Shown: positions 1 to 8,808 of the stretch, one piece after another
Numbering within the stretch: the stretch's first letter is position 1
Layout: every line of letters begins with the position of its first letter
Origin: Aureimonas fodinaquatilis
GTDB taxonomy: Bacteria > Pseudomonadota > Alphaproteobacteria > Rhizobiales > Rhizobiaceae
Reading direction: 5' to 3'
DNA length: 64,000 bases
NCBI RefSeq assembly: GCF_008369445.1
Contig: NZ_VTWH01000004.1
Coordinates: 62,001 to 126,000 of the forward strand
Made by a program: the position numbers and the translations under genes
The notes under the pieces: generated by a model
The model's database searches: none
Told to the model about the DNA's origin: nothing
Seen by the model: only the letters and a program-made list of their open reading frames with translations

Positions 1-638
1 GCACTGACATTGAGATCACCTGTGTAAAACTCTCCATCCGCATAAGCATAGCCTTCTTCCGATGCCTCCTGACACAGTGTCAGCAAAGCTTCCACGTCGG
101 TTATGGTTTTGCGGGTGTGCGCAACGCGATCAGAACTTTGCAGAATGCTGCGCCGTTCATCCACCGGCAGGCAGGACAAATAGGCCCGGCCAGCCGAAGT
201 GCAGAAAATCGGCAGTCTTCGGCCCAAAGGCATGTGAACCGGTGTTGTCAGGCTGGTGGGGAACCGGCCGACATAAACCATTTCGGCACCGTCCGGCTCG
301 GAATAGTTCACCGTTTCGCGGCATGCCCGGTTCAGGTCCAGCAAAAACGGATTGGCCCGCTCAATCGTCCGGTTGACCAGAAGGTAGCGGTAGCCAAGCG
401 CCAAAGTGGCAACCGTCAGCGAATAGCGCTTGGTCGACGGATCCTTGTGCAGATAACCCAGTGTTTCCAGCGTGTGCGCAAAACGTTGCGCGGCACTTTT
501 GCTGATGCCCGCGCCAACCGCAATTTCCGAAAGGTTCATTGCTTCACGTTCGGGGCTGAACGCCAGAAGAACAGCAAGGCCTTTTTCCAGAGACTGGTTG
601 AAGAGACCGTCCACGTGATCCGTTTTGTTCTTTTGCAA
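1..638 (-). CDS. IclR-family transcriptional regulator (3' end beyond window)
   Basis: Reading the minus strand from a TTG codon at 638 gives 212 uninterrupted codons to the window edge. The first ~75 residues form an IclR-type winged helix (LEKGLAVLLAF, LSEIAVGAGISKSAAQRF, LETLGYLHKD), followed by the start of the IclR effector domain (ERANPFLLDLNRACRETVNY, then MPLGRRLPIFCTSAGRAYLS). An AAGGTGA ribosome-binding site 8 bases upstream of the TTG supports this start; no ATG is better placed. It follows hyuB in the same direction after ~96 bases, so it is probably the co-transcribed regulator of the hydantoinase-like genes and perhaps of the divergent oxidase. The C-terminus lies outside the window. 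Confidence 0.88.
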   Translation of the reverse strand, partial: MQKNKTDHVDGLFNQSLEKGLAVLLAFSPEREAMNLSEIAVGAGISKSAAQRFAHTLETLGYLHKDPSTKRYSLTVATLALGYRYLLVNRTIERANPFLLDLNRACRETVNYSEPDGAEMVYVGRFPTSLTTPVHMPLGRRLPIFCTSAGRAYLSCLPVDERRSILQSSDRVAHTRKTITDVEALLTLCQEASEEGYAYADGEFYTGDLNVS

Positions 639-734
639 ATTCGTATCACCTTGCCTGCTGTGGGAAAGGGTGACAGTGCCACCCCCACTGAATTGGTTCG
701 CGTCCCGTTGTGCGGCGGCGATCGGGCCTTTGCC

Positions 735-2429
735 TCATGCCGCCGCCACAACCTTTTTGTCAACAGCATACAGGCTTTCGGCGGCTTGCGAACTGACCTT
801 GCCGTTGGCAACATCCTCCTGCAAGGCTGCCGGATCGCGCAGGGCCGGATCACCAAAACCGCCACCGCCCGCGGTCTCCACCACAATTCTGTCGCCGCGC
901 GCCAGCTGAGTTACGATTTTGGAAGGCACTGTCTCAACCGAGCCATCCTGCCGGTAAATGACTGTGCGCGCGCATTGCCCGGAAGAGCCACCTTCTCCAC
1001 CTGAGGCAGCAACAAAATGCCGTTCGCCGCGATGCGTGAACGTAACGTCATCGCCGAGAATTTCATATTCGCGCACAATGCCCAGACCACCCCGATGCGT
1101 GCCTGCGCCACCCGAATCCTGGCGCAACGAACAGCGATGCATGCGAATCGGAGCATCCATCTCAATCGCTTCCACCGGCAGGTTCATGCAGTTGGTGGCA
1201 TCTGTCTCGATCACATCCACGCCGTCGCTTTCCGGCCCGGCACCGCTGCCACCGGCAATCAACTCACCCACAACATATGGCTTGCCATCTTCCTGCGCTC
1301 CGCCAAACATCAACAGCAGCATTTCACCCGCGGCATCGGCGCCAATAACTTCCGGCATGGCCTCCCGCATGGCACCCAGCATGGCCCCGGTCACGCGTTT
1401 GATGGTGGCTGATCGGGCGTTAACCGGGGCGGGCTCCACCGGGTCCAGAATGCTCCCTTTTGGAATTTCCATCGTAACCGGCCGGAGGCAACCACCATTT
1501 GTCGGAATATCTGCGCCCGTAATCGCCCGCACCACAAAAAACGCTGCGGCCAGAGAGCCGGACCTGACGACATTGAAAGGGCCACGGACCTGCGGGTTGC
1601 TGCCCGTAAAGTCACAGTGGAATGTTCCGTCTTTTATGGTTATGGCCACTTCGATCCGAATGCGCTTGTCCAGATCAAGACCATCATTGTCGTTGTAGTC
1701 AACGTAACGATAGGTGCCATCTGGAATAGCCTTCAGAGCATCCCGCGTCATGATTTCCGAACGGTCCAGAAGCGTGGCAAATATTGTCCGTGCCTGTGCC
1801 GCTCCATAAGTCCTGGCCAGTTCACCGATCCGGTTGGCGCCAACCACACAGGAAGATATCTGCGCATGGATATCGCCCATGAAAATTGTGGGTATACGGC
1901 TGTTAAGTTTGAGAATCTTGATAAGGCCTTCGTCAAACTTGTCGCCATCGCGCAGTTTCAGCGGCGGCAGACGCAATCCTTCCTGGTAAATGCTGGTGGC
2001 ATTGGTTGGCACCGAACCCGCAACCATGCCGCCGACATCCTGATGGTGGGTCATGGAAGAACTGAAGGCGACCAGTTCCCCTTCAGCAAAAATCGGCATG
2101 ACAATGCCGATATCCGGAAGATGCGTTCCACCAAGATAGGGGTCATTCATCAGGTAGAGGTCGCCCTCCTTCATCGTTTCACGCGGAAACTCCTTGATGA
2201 TGGCCTCAAGCACCGGGATCATCGTGGAAAGATGGATGGGTATGGCAATGGCCTGCGCCAGCGTTTCACCCTCAACGGTGAAAAGCCCGGCAGAAGCGTC
2301 GAGCCCCTCGCGCACAATGGGAGAGAAGGACGCTCGCAGCAAAGTGGATTGCATCTCGTTGGCGATGCCCTCCAGCTTGTTGCGCACGACTTCCACGGTA
2401 ATAGGGTCAAGCTTGGCAGATTGTGTCAT
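735..2429 (-). CDS. hyuB: Hydantoinase B / oxoprolinase family protein
   Basis: A 564-residue protein of normal length for the HyuB family. It starts with the typical PITVEVVRNKLEGIANEM segment and holds NDPYLGGTHLPDIGIVMPIF, EGLRLPPLKL and a glycine-rich C-terminal part (SGGEGGSSGQ, ETAGGGGFGDP). HyuB is the partner of HyuA in ATP-dependent opening of hydantoin, N-methylhydantoin or 5-oxoproline rings; related pairs act as acetone or acetophenone carboxylases. It starts 9 bases after the hyuA stop, so the two are surely one transcript. The substrate cannot be read from sequence; the neighbouring amine oxidase favours a cyclic amide or amino-acid derivative, which is inference. Confidence 0.93.
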   Translation of the reverse strand: MTQSAKLDPITVEVVRNKLEGIANEMQSTLLRASFSPIVREGLDASAGLFTVEGETLAQAIAIPIHLSTMIPVLEAIIKEFPRETMKEGDLYLMNDPYLGGTHLPDIGIVMPIFAEGELVAFSSSMTHHQDVGGMVAGSVPTNATSIYQEGLRLPPLKLRDGDKFDEGLIKILKLNSRIPTIFMGDIHAQISSCVVGANRIGELARTYGAAQARTIFATLLDRSEIMTRDALKAIPDGTYRYVDYNDNDGLDLDKRIRIEVAITIKDGTFHCDFTGSNPQVRGPFNVVRSGSLAAAFFVVRAITGADIPTNGGCLRPVTMEIPKGSILDPVEPAPVNARSATIKRVTGAMLGAMREAMPEVIGADAAGEMLLLMFGGAQEDGKPYVVGELIAGGSGAGPESDGVDVIETDATNCMNLPVEAIEMDAPIRMHRCSLRQDSGGAGTHRGGLGIVREYEILGDDVTFTHRGERHFVAASGGEGGSSGQCARTVIYRQDGSVETVPSKIVTQLARGDRIVVETAGGGGFGDPALRDPAALQEDVANGKVSSQAAESLYAVDKKVVAAA

Positions 2430-2438
2430 GGGAGCTTC

Positions 2439-4472
2439 TCAATCGCGTGTGAGGAGGATGTTGCCGCTTTCAAGCACGTCAATCGACCAGTCGGGATAAA
2501 CCACTGTGGTCGAGTCAGATTGCTCGATGATTGCGGGGCCGTGCAGCTTTTGCCCGGGTTCAAGATGGTCGCGATTGTAAACATCGGCCATTTGCGGGTC
2601 CGGGTAGCCAATCAGGGAGATTTCGCGCCGGGCAGCCTTTGCGGCGTTGCCTGGCTGGCGGGCTGGCGGCGCAACGTCCTTTTCCGGCAGGCTGCGGCGA
2701 ATAACCCGCAAATTGACAATGCGGGCCGGCGAGTCGGTGCTGTGGCCCAGCACACGTTCATGCTCGCTGCGAAAGTCGCGATACAGCGCATCGGCAACAG
2801 CGCCATCCAGCGCAAATGGCACTTCAAGATAGTGCGACTGCCCCATATAGCAGATGTCGGCATAATAGCTCACATCGGTCTCAGCCGCGCCTAGCTGCTC
2901 CTGCCGCATCAGTTCCATACAGCGTGCATCAAGCTCGCTCACAACCGTGCCAAGATCGTCAACCGACAGCTTGTCCAGCGGCGCACCATAGGCTGTGGAA
3001 ACTGCGTGCTCGGTCTGGGCGGACAACAGCCCGATGGCAGAGAGAACGCCGGGATGGCGCGCCAGAAGAACCCGGCCGATGCTCAGCTCTGCTGCAAGGG
3101 CGCAGGCATGAATACCGCCATTGCCACCAAGTGGCAGAAGCGTGAATTCGCGCGGATCAAAGCCCTGACGAATGGAGACGAGACGAATGCCCTCTGCCAT
3201 TTGTGCGCTGACAACCCGGTGTATTCCCAAGGCGGCTTCCCGCGTGGATATCCCGAGCGGAAGGGCAATTTTTTCCTCAATCGCCGCATGTGCAAGTGCA
3301 GGGTTCAGGCTGAAGCGCCCACCGGCAAAATAAGCCGGGTCTATGTAACCCAGAACAACCGAAGCATCTGAAACCGTGGGCTGTGTGCCGCCTCTGCCAT
3401 AGCAGGCGGGGCCGGGCTCGGAGCCTGCTGAATGCGGGCCGACACGCAACCCGCCTGCACCATCCAGCCAGGCAAGGCTGCCACCGCCGGCGCCAATGGC
3501 GTTCACGTCCACCATCGGCACTCGCACCTGATACCCCGCCACCAGCCCTTCCGGGCGTACAAGCGGGCGTCCCTGGCGGATCAGGGAAATGTCAGAGCTG
3601 GTGCCGCCGATATCAACGCTGATCAGGTCGGAAATTCCATCCATCGAGCCGGTGTTCTGCGCACCAATGACACCCGCCGCCGGGCCGGACAGAAACAGCC
3701 GCACCGGCGTTTGCTGCGCAACATGGCTCATGGCAATGCCGCCGCGCGATTGCATGATGCGCAATGGCGCTTCCACGCCGCCGACCTTCAACCCATCACG
3801 CAGATGGGTCAGATAGTCATCCACCACCGGCTTGATATAGGCGTCCAGCGCGGTCACCACCGTGCGTTCATATTCGCGGAAAGCCGGGTCAACCTGGCTG
3901 GAAAGCGACAGATGCAGGTCCGGATAACGCTGGCGTATCAACTCTGCGGCCCGCTCTTCATGCCGTGAGTCCAGAAAGGAAAACAGAAAACAGATCGCAA
4001 TGCCGCGCACGCCTTTTTCGACCAGTTCGTCTGCTGCGGCCAGCACTGCGGCCTCATCCAGCGGGGTCACAACCTCACCTTGCGCCGAAATGCGCTCTGG
4101 CACTTCCATGCGCAGCGCACCCGGAGACAGAAACACCGGTTCTTCCGGCTGCAAAAGCACCTTGTAAACGGTGGAGCGAACCTGCCTGCCGATCTCAAGA
4201 ATATCGCGGAAACCGCTGGTGGTGATCAGTCCGGTTTTAGGGCCGCGCCTTTCCAGCACCGCATTGGTAGCAACGGTTGTACCGTGAACGAAACGGGCAA
4301 TGTCTTGCGGTGCAACCGCCCACTCGTCGCGAAGCTGCGCCACTGCAGCCAGAACTGCCAAACTCGGGTCCGCCCGGCTGGTCGGCACTTTCATAACATT
4401 CAGGGTGCCATTTGCATGTCGGCAGACGACATCGGTGAACGTGCCGCCGATATCCACACCAATTTCGACCAT
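2439..4472 (-). CDS. hyuA: Hydantoinase A / oxoprolinase family protein
   Basis: A 677-residue protein with the HyuA signature at its start: DIGGTFTD at residues 7-14 (phosphate-binding loop of the actin/Hsp70-like fold), then FVHGTTVATNAVLERRG and a second nucleotide-binding element, SVDIGGTSSDISLI. The length fits stand-alone HyuA. The family uses ATP with HyuB to hydrolyse cyclic amides, or in relatives to carboxylate ketones. AAGAGG and AAAGGTC lie just upstream of the ATG. It heads the hyuA-hyuB-iclR unit and is divergent from the FAD oxidase at 4694, sharing a 221-base promoter region with a palindromic candidate operator. Confidence 0.94.
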   Translation of the reverse strand: MVEIGVDIGGTFTDVVCRHANGTLNVMKVPTSRADPSLAVLAAVAQLRDEWAVAPQDIARFVHGTTVATNAVLERRGPKTGLITTSGFRDILEIGRQVRSTVYKVLLQPEEPVFLSPGALRMEVPERISAQGEVVTPLDEAAVLAAADELVEKGVRGIAICFLFSFLDSRHEERAAELIRQRYPDLHLSLSSQVDPAFREYERTVVTALDAYIKPVVDDYLTHLRDGLKVGGVEAPLRIMQSRGGIAMSHVAQQTPVRLFLSGPAAGVIGAQNTGSMDGISDLISVDIGGTSSDISLIRQGRPLVRPEGLVAGYQVRVPMVDVNAIGAGGGSLAWLDGAGGLRVGPHSAGSEPGPACYGRGGTQPTVSDASVVLGYIDPAYFAGGRFSLNPALAHAAIEEKIALPLGISTREAALGIHRVVSAQMAEGIRLVSIRQGFDPREFTLLPLGGNGGIHACALAAELSIGRVLLARHPGVLSAIGLLSAQTEHAVSTAYGAPLDKLSVDDLGTVVSELDARCMELMRQEQLGAAETDVSYYADICYMGQSHYLEVPFALDGAVADALYRDFRSEHERVLGHSTDSPARIVNLRVIRRSLPEKDVAPPARQPGNAAKAARREISLIGYPDPQMADVYNRDHLEPGQKLHGPAIIEQSDSTTVVYPDWSIDVLESGNILLTRD

Positions 4473-4582
4473 GACCTTTGCCTCTTAACTCCAACGCTGC
4501 GTTGTGCAGTCGCCACCGTTCCAACTGTCTGCCGGCGCACCAACCTTACAGCACTTGCGACGACACGAACAATGTGACACGT

Positions 4583-4618
4583 TATCGATGTCCGACGCAA
4601 TGCTATCGATATTCGATA
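4583..4618. promoter_or_regulatory. Candidate operator between hyuA and the oxidase gene
   Basis: The divergent intergenic region contains the inverted repeat TATCGA-TAT-TCGATA at 4604-4618. A further TATCGAT lies at 4583-4589, exactly 21 bases (two helical turns) from the one at 4604. Such spacing suits a dimer- or tetramer-binding repressor. The IclR-family protein encoded at the end of the hyu unit is the obvious candidate to bind; this link is inferred. Confidence 0.5.
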
Positions 4619-4693
4619 CACGGATGGTTTCATCGTCACCGGGATCAACACCGGACATTGTGAAACGGACATTGAAAAAGGCGGGAGTAATCA

Positions 4694-6019
4694 GTGGCAG
4701 CAATGCGTGTGTCAGAATCAGACAATCCCGCTTTCCAGCATCCACAATCTGTCTGGACTGCAACCGGGACAGAAGTGCCAGCACTTCCAACGCTGCAGCG
4801 CCGTGTCCAAACCGATGCGGTTATTATCGGTGCGGGCTTTACCGGTCTGAATGCGGCGTGGGAACTGTCGCAGCGTGGCGTATCCTGCGTGGTGCTGGAG
4901 GCCAGCGATCTTGGATGGGGCGCCAGCGGGCGCAATGGCGGCATGGCGGTGCTGCGCTACAAGAAACCATGGTCAACTCTCAGTTCCAGTCTGGGCGAAG
5001 AAAAGGCACGGCGACTTTACAAACTGATTCACGAAGCGGTTGATACGCTGGAGGAGAATGTCCAGACCCTGCAACTAGAATGCGGGTTTCAGCGCTGCGG
5101 ACATATAACCGCCGCAACCAACGCCAAGGCCACTCAAACACTGCAGAAAGACATTGAGTGGCTGTCATCCTCGGTTCAGGACAACAGCCCCCGCATGTTG
5201 AGTGCGGATGAAATGCGCGAACACACTGGTTCAAGCATCTACACCGGCAGCTATCTCGACAAGAGGTCGGCCGGGGTGCATCCGCTGGACTACAGCCGCC
5301 AGTTTGGTCAGGCATTGCTGGCAAAAGGCGTTGAAATTTATGGCGGTTCCGCCGCAACTTCCCTGACCAGTGAGGGTGACTGGATACGGGTGGACACGCC
5401 AGGCGGCAGCGTCCAGGCCCGAAAGGTGCTGATCTGTAACAATGCCTATCCCGGCACGCTGGAACAGAGCAACGCGCTCATCCGCCGGGTGCTGCCGATG
5501 ACGGTTGCCGTTATTGCCACCGCGCCGCTGCCGGATGATTTAAGCCCGGCCATATTGCCGAACGGCGAGCTGGTGACGGATATGCGCAATCTGGTGAACT
5601 ACTATCGGCGCACACCCGATGGCGGACTTCTGTTCGGCGGGCGCGGTTCCTTCACCGGCACCGACAGCCCCAAATTCTTTAACCTCCTTCACTCCCAGCT
5701 TGGCGAAACATTTCCTCAGTTGCGCGATATTGAAATTCGCCATCACTGGACCGGCCACATTGCCATGACGCTGGACCATTTTCCGCATATGGGCGCATTG
5801 GGCAACAAAGTGTTTTATGCGCTTGGCTATGGTGGCCGCGGGGTGGCCTTGTCCAACCTGCTTGGCAAACACCTTGCGCGGTTGGCACTGGGGGAAAAAA
5901 ACGAAATGGTCACCATGTCCGATGACCATTTCGAGCCTATACCGCTGCGTGGTCTGCATTTGCCCATCATGCAGACGGCCGCCTTCTACTATCGGTTCCG
6001 CGACAAATTCGGAATCTAG
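4694..6019 (+). CDS. FAD-dependent amine / D-amino-acid oxidase (DAO family)
   Basis: A 441-residue DAO-family flavoprotein. The dinucleotide-binding Rossmann motif GAGFTG lies at residues 46-51, preceded by DAVII and followed by an acidic strand end (VVLEASDLGWGASGRNGGM), as in PuuB/OrdL gamma-glutamylputrescine oxidases and other N-substituted amino-acid oxidases. The C-terminal part has HHWTGHIAMTLDHFPHMGAL and GYGGRGVALSN, the usual FAD-contacting end of the family. The GTG at 4694 has a GGGAG ribosome-binding site 6 bases upstream; the ATG at 4703 would be too far from it. It is divergent from hyuA and followed after 46 bases by an alpha/beta hydrolase. The substrate is unknown. Confidence 0.88.
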   Translation: MAAMRVSESDNPAFQHPQSVWTATGTEVPALPTLQRRVQTDAVIIGAGFTGLNAAWELSQRGVSCVVLEASDLGWGASGRNGGMAVLRYKKPWSTLSSSLGEEKARRLYKLIHEAVDTLEENVQTLQLECGFQRCGHITAATNAKATQTLQKDIEWLSSSVQDNSPRMLSADEMREHTGSSIYTGSYLDKRSAGVHPLDYSRQFGQALLAKGVEIYGGSAATSLTSEGDWIRVDTPGGSVQARKVLICNNAYPGTLEQSNALIRRVLPMTVAVIATAPLPDDLSPAILPNGELVTDMRNLVNYYRRTPDGGLLFGGRGSFTGTDSPKFFNLLHSQLGETFPQLRDIEIRHHWTGHIAMTLDHFPHMGALGNKVFYALGYGGRGVALSNLLGKHLARLALGEKNEMVTMSDDHFEPIPLRGLHLPIMQTAAFYYRFRDKFGI

Positions 6020-6065
6020 TTCAAACCCGCCTTAAAGTTTCATTCAACCAAGCAAGAGGGTCCCT

Positions 6066-6926
6066 ATGCCAACGATTACAACGGACGATGGAATCAACAT
6101 CGATTATGTTCTCGATGATTTCACCGACCCGTGGGAAGATGGAAAAGAGGTCATCGGGCTTCTCCACGGCTCGACATTGAACAAAAAATTCTATGGTCCG
6201 ATGGTGCCCTATCTTGGCCGCCGTTTCAAAGTGCTGCGCTGGGACCAGCGCGGACGGGGTTTGTCCAGCGCACCGCCTCCTGGCAGCACGCTTTCGGGCG
6301 AGGCGGAAGATGATGGCGTCAATGTTGGCCGTCGTTATGCCAAAGATGCCCTGTCGTTGATGGACCAGCTTGGAATTGAAAAAATTCACTGGGTTGGAGA
6401 TTCCAGCGGCGGCATCACCGGTGCCAATTTCGCCTATCTTTTTCCGGATCGTATCAAGACACTGACCTGCATCCAGTCGCCTCTGGTCAAAATTCCGGAA
6501 GATTTTGCCAAGGCCTGGGCCGCGGGTGAAGAGACGCCAGCGGCAGCCATCGCCAAATATGGCATGGCAAAATACTACGAAATCATCGGCACAGACTGGG
6601 TGACCGACCCGGGCAAGGGAAGCGAAAACTTCCATGCCTGGCAGCGCGCGGAGCGCAAGAAGATTGAAACCCACACCTATGTCGGACACTGGATCTGGCA
6701 GTTGGATGCCGATCTGACAAAGGAGTTGCCGCACATCCAAACCCCGACACAGCTTCTGTGCGGTGACAAGGGTGGCATCTGCCCGATTGAGCAGCAGGAG
6801 CGTATCCAGAAACTGATGCCGAACTGCACGCTGAAGATTTACGAGAACACCGGCCACGGCATAGCATTTCAGGAGCCGCAGAAAGCCGCTGAAGATGTTA
6901 TGGAGTTCATCGACAAAAATCGGTGA
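6066..6926 (+). CDS. Alpha/beta-fold hydrolase
   Basis: A 286-residue protein with the alpha/beta hydrolase plan: an oxyanion-hole strand GLLHGSTLNKKFY near residue 31, the DQRGRGLS turn near 60, the nucleophile elbow G-D-S113-S-G, an acidic turn in LLCGDKGG, and the catalytic histidine in ENTGHGIAFQEP close to the C-terminus. There is no signal peptide, so it is cytoplasmic. GAGGG precedes the ATG. It follows the FAD oxidase in the same direction and is closed by a terminator, so the two probably form an operon that processes the products of the hyu genes. The exact reaction (ester, lactone or amide hydrolysis) cannot be told. Confidence 0.88.
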   Translation: MPTITTDDGINIDYVLDDFTDPWEDGKEVIGLLHGSTLNKKFYGPMVPYLGRRFKVLRWDQRGRGLSSAPPPGSTLSGEAEDDGVNVGRRYAKDALSLMDQLGIEKIHWVGDSSGGITGANFAYLFPDRIKTLTCIQSPLVKIPEDFAKAWAAGEETPAAAIAKYGMAKYYEIIGTDWVTDPGKGSENFHAWQRAERKKIETHTYVGHWIWQLDADLTKELPHIQTPTQLLCGDKGGICPIEQQERIQKLMPNCTLKIYENTGHGIAFQEPQKAAEDVMEFIDKNR

Positions 6927-6954
6927 AATTGGCGGTCAGCCGTGCGGTGGCTAT

Positions 6955-6977
6955 GCCGGTCACCGCCCGGCTTTTTT
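6955..6977 (+). terminator. Rho-independent terminator after the hydrolase gene
   Basis: GCCGG at 6955-6959 pairs with CCGGC at 6967-6971 around a seven-base loop and is followed at once by six T. It lies 29 bases after the hydrolase stop codon and separates that operon from the sulfatase operon. Confidence 0.7.
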
Positions 6978-7113
6978 GCGGCGAATTTACGTAACGAAAC
7001 AGTGCATTTACAGTTGCGTACTTCCGCAACAATGCACAAAGTTCAACTGTCTCCCTTGCTCAGTGAAAAAGGGAGACTGAAAGCATGGACGCTCGAATTT
7101 CGAGGAGGCGGCC

Positions 7114-8748
7114 ATGAAGCCCCTTCCTCATAGAAAACTTCTCTGCGCAACCATTGCGCTCGCTACGGCGCTTTCGGCATCCACGTTTCTCTCACCGGCC
7201 AGTGCCCAACAGCCCGCAACGCCCCCCGCCACACCAGCGCAAACCGCACCGCCGAATATTCTCGTCATTTTTGGCGATGATATCGGCCAGACCAATATTA
7301 GCGCCTATTCCATGGGCCTGGTTGGGTATCGAACGCCCAATATTGACCGCATTGCAAATGAGGGAATAATTTTTACCGATTATTACGGTGAAAATTCCTG
7401 CACAGCCGGGCGCTCAACCTTCATAACCGGGCAGACATGTTTGCGAACCGGCCTTTGCAAGGTTGGTGCACCTGGCGCACCAGTGGGTTTGCAGGCGGGC
7501 GATATTACCATTGCGCAAGCGCTGAAACCGCTTGGCTACGCCACCGGCCAATTCGGCAAGAACCATCTTGGGGACAAGGATGAGTATTTGCCAACCAACC
7601 ACGGCTTTGATGAATTTTTCGGTAATCTTTATCACCTGAACGCCGAAGAAGAGCCGGAAGCACCGGCATGGCCAAAGGATGATGCGGAGTTTCTGAAAGT
7701 CTATTCGCCACGCGGCGTGGTGAAAGCATCCGCAGATGGGCAGATTGAAGACACCGGACCGCTGACAATCAAGCGCATGGAAACAATCGATGACGAAACC
7801 ACCAACGCCGCGATTGATTTCATCAAGCGACAGGTGGAGCAGGACAAGCCGTTTTTCACCTGGATGAACACAACACGAATGCACGCATTCACCCATGTTC
7901 GCCCCGAACATCGCGGGCAGAGCGGCGTGCCTTACAATGAATATGCCGATGGCATGATTGAGCATGATGGCCATGTCGGCCAGCTTCTGAAAACACTGGA
8001 TGATCTGAACATAGCGGATAACACCATCGTCATTTACACCACAGACAACGGGCCCAACCAATGGTCATGGCCAGACGCTGCCACCACGCCATTTCGCAGC
8101 GAAAAAGACACCAACTGGGAAGGTGCTTTTCGCGTACCTGCCATGATACGCTGGCCGGGTCATATCGAAGCGGATCAGATTTCAAACGAAATGATTTCGG
8201 GTCTGGACTGGTTTCCCACATTGCTGGCCGCAGCGGGTGATGCGGATGTGAAGGAAAGGTTGCTCACCGGATGGCAACCGGATGGCAGCACAACAACATT
8301 CAAGAACCACCTGGATGGCTATAACCAGCTGGATTACCTGACTGGCAAGACCGACAAAAGCGCGCGCAATCAGTTCTTCTACTTTGATGATGACGGTGAT
8401 CTGGTGGCAACGCGCTATGATGACTGGAAGGTGGTGTTCAGCGAACAGCCGGCTCCCGGCGGGTTTGCAGTCTGGCAAACACCGCTGGTAACCTGGCGCA
8501 TTCCGAAACTGTTCAACTTGCGTATGGACCCTTATGAGCGGGCCGACATAGTGTCCGATCAATATAATGACTGGTTGGTGCGCAATGACTTTTTGCTGGT
8601 CAAAGGCCAGTTGAAAGCCACAGAATTTCTCGAAACTTTCGTCGAATATCCGCCCAGCCAACGCAATGCCAGCTTCAACATTCAAGGCGTTCGTGAGCAG
8701 GTGGACAAGGCGATCGATCAATCCTTCAAGGATCGCGGGATCGAGTAG
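7114..8748 (+). CDS. Secreted formylglycine-dependent sulfatase
   Basis: A 544-residue sulfatase with a clear signal peptide (hydrophobic stretch at residues ~10-27, likely cut after SPASA), so it should be periplasmic or secreted. The mature part starts with the alkaline-phosphatase-superfamily metal site NILVIFGDDIG (Asp55, Asp56). The catalytic segment is ENSCTAGRSTFITGQ: Cys96 would be oxidised to formylglycine, but the motif is C-T-A-G-R rather than the classical C-x-P-x-R. YTTDNGPN supplies further metal and sulfate ligands. A GAGGAGG ribosome-binding site precedes the ATG. A moxR/Bat operon follows, then an intact FGE gene that could mature Cys96. The sulfate ester cleaved is unknown. 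Confidence 0.92.
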   Translation: MKPLPHRKLLCATIALATALSASTFLSPASAQQPATPPATPAQTAPPNILVIFGDDIGQTNISAYSMGLVGYRTPNIDRIANEGIIFTDYYGENSCTAGRSTFITGQTCLRTGLCKVGAPGAPVGLQAGDITIAQALKPLGYATGQFGKNHLGDKDEYLPTNHGFDEFFGNLYHLNAEEEPEAPAWPKDDAEFLKVYSPRGVVKASADGQIEDTGPLTIKRMETIDDETTNAAIDFIKRQVEQDKPFFTWMNTTRMHAFTHVRPEHRGQSGVPYNEYADGMIEHDGHVGQLLKTLDDLNIADNTIVIYTTDNGPNQWSWPDAATTPFRSEKDTNWEGAFRVPAMIRWPGHIEADQISNEMISGLDWFPTLLAAAGDADVKERLLTGWQPDGSTTTFKNHLDGYNQLDYLTGKTDKSARNQFFYFDDDGDLVATRYDDWKVVFSEQPAPGGFAVWQTPLVTWRIPKLFNLRMDPYERADIVSDQYNDWLVRNDFLLVKGQLKATEFLETFVEYPPSQRNASFNIQGVREQVDKAIDQSFKDRGIE

Positions 8749-8761
8749 TTGCGCCTCGCTT

Positions 8762-8783
8762 GAAGGCGCCATCCGGCGCCTTC
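8762..8783 (+). terminator. Perfect 9-bp hairpin between sulfatase and moxR
   Basis: GAAGGCGCC (8762-8770) pairs with GGCGCCTTC (8775-8783) around the loop ATCC, 13 bases after the sulfatase stop. There is no T-run behind it, so it may be a Rho-dependent or partial terminator, or an mRNA-stabilising element that keeps sulfatase transcript above that of moxR. Confidence 0.5.
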
Positions 8784-8808
8784 ACTTCCCCTGCCTGAAA
8801 GCAGAGTC

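Noticed and set aside
1617-2894. A 425-codon open frame antisense to hyuB/hyuA
   Set aside because: It is a shadow of the real genes in GC-rich DNA: no family motifs, low-complexity basic composition, and it crosses the hyuA-hyuB boundary.
7390-7419. Sulfatase as an inactive relic because the core motif lacks proline
   Set aside because: Cys and Arg are retained, the frame and other metal ligands are intact, and a functional-looking FGE is close by.
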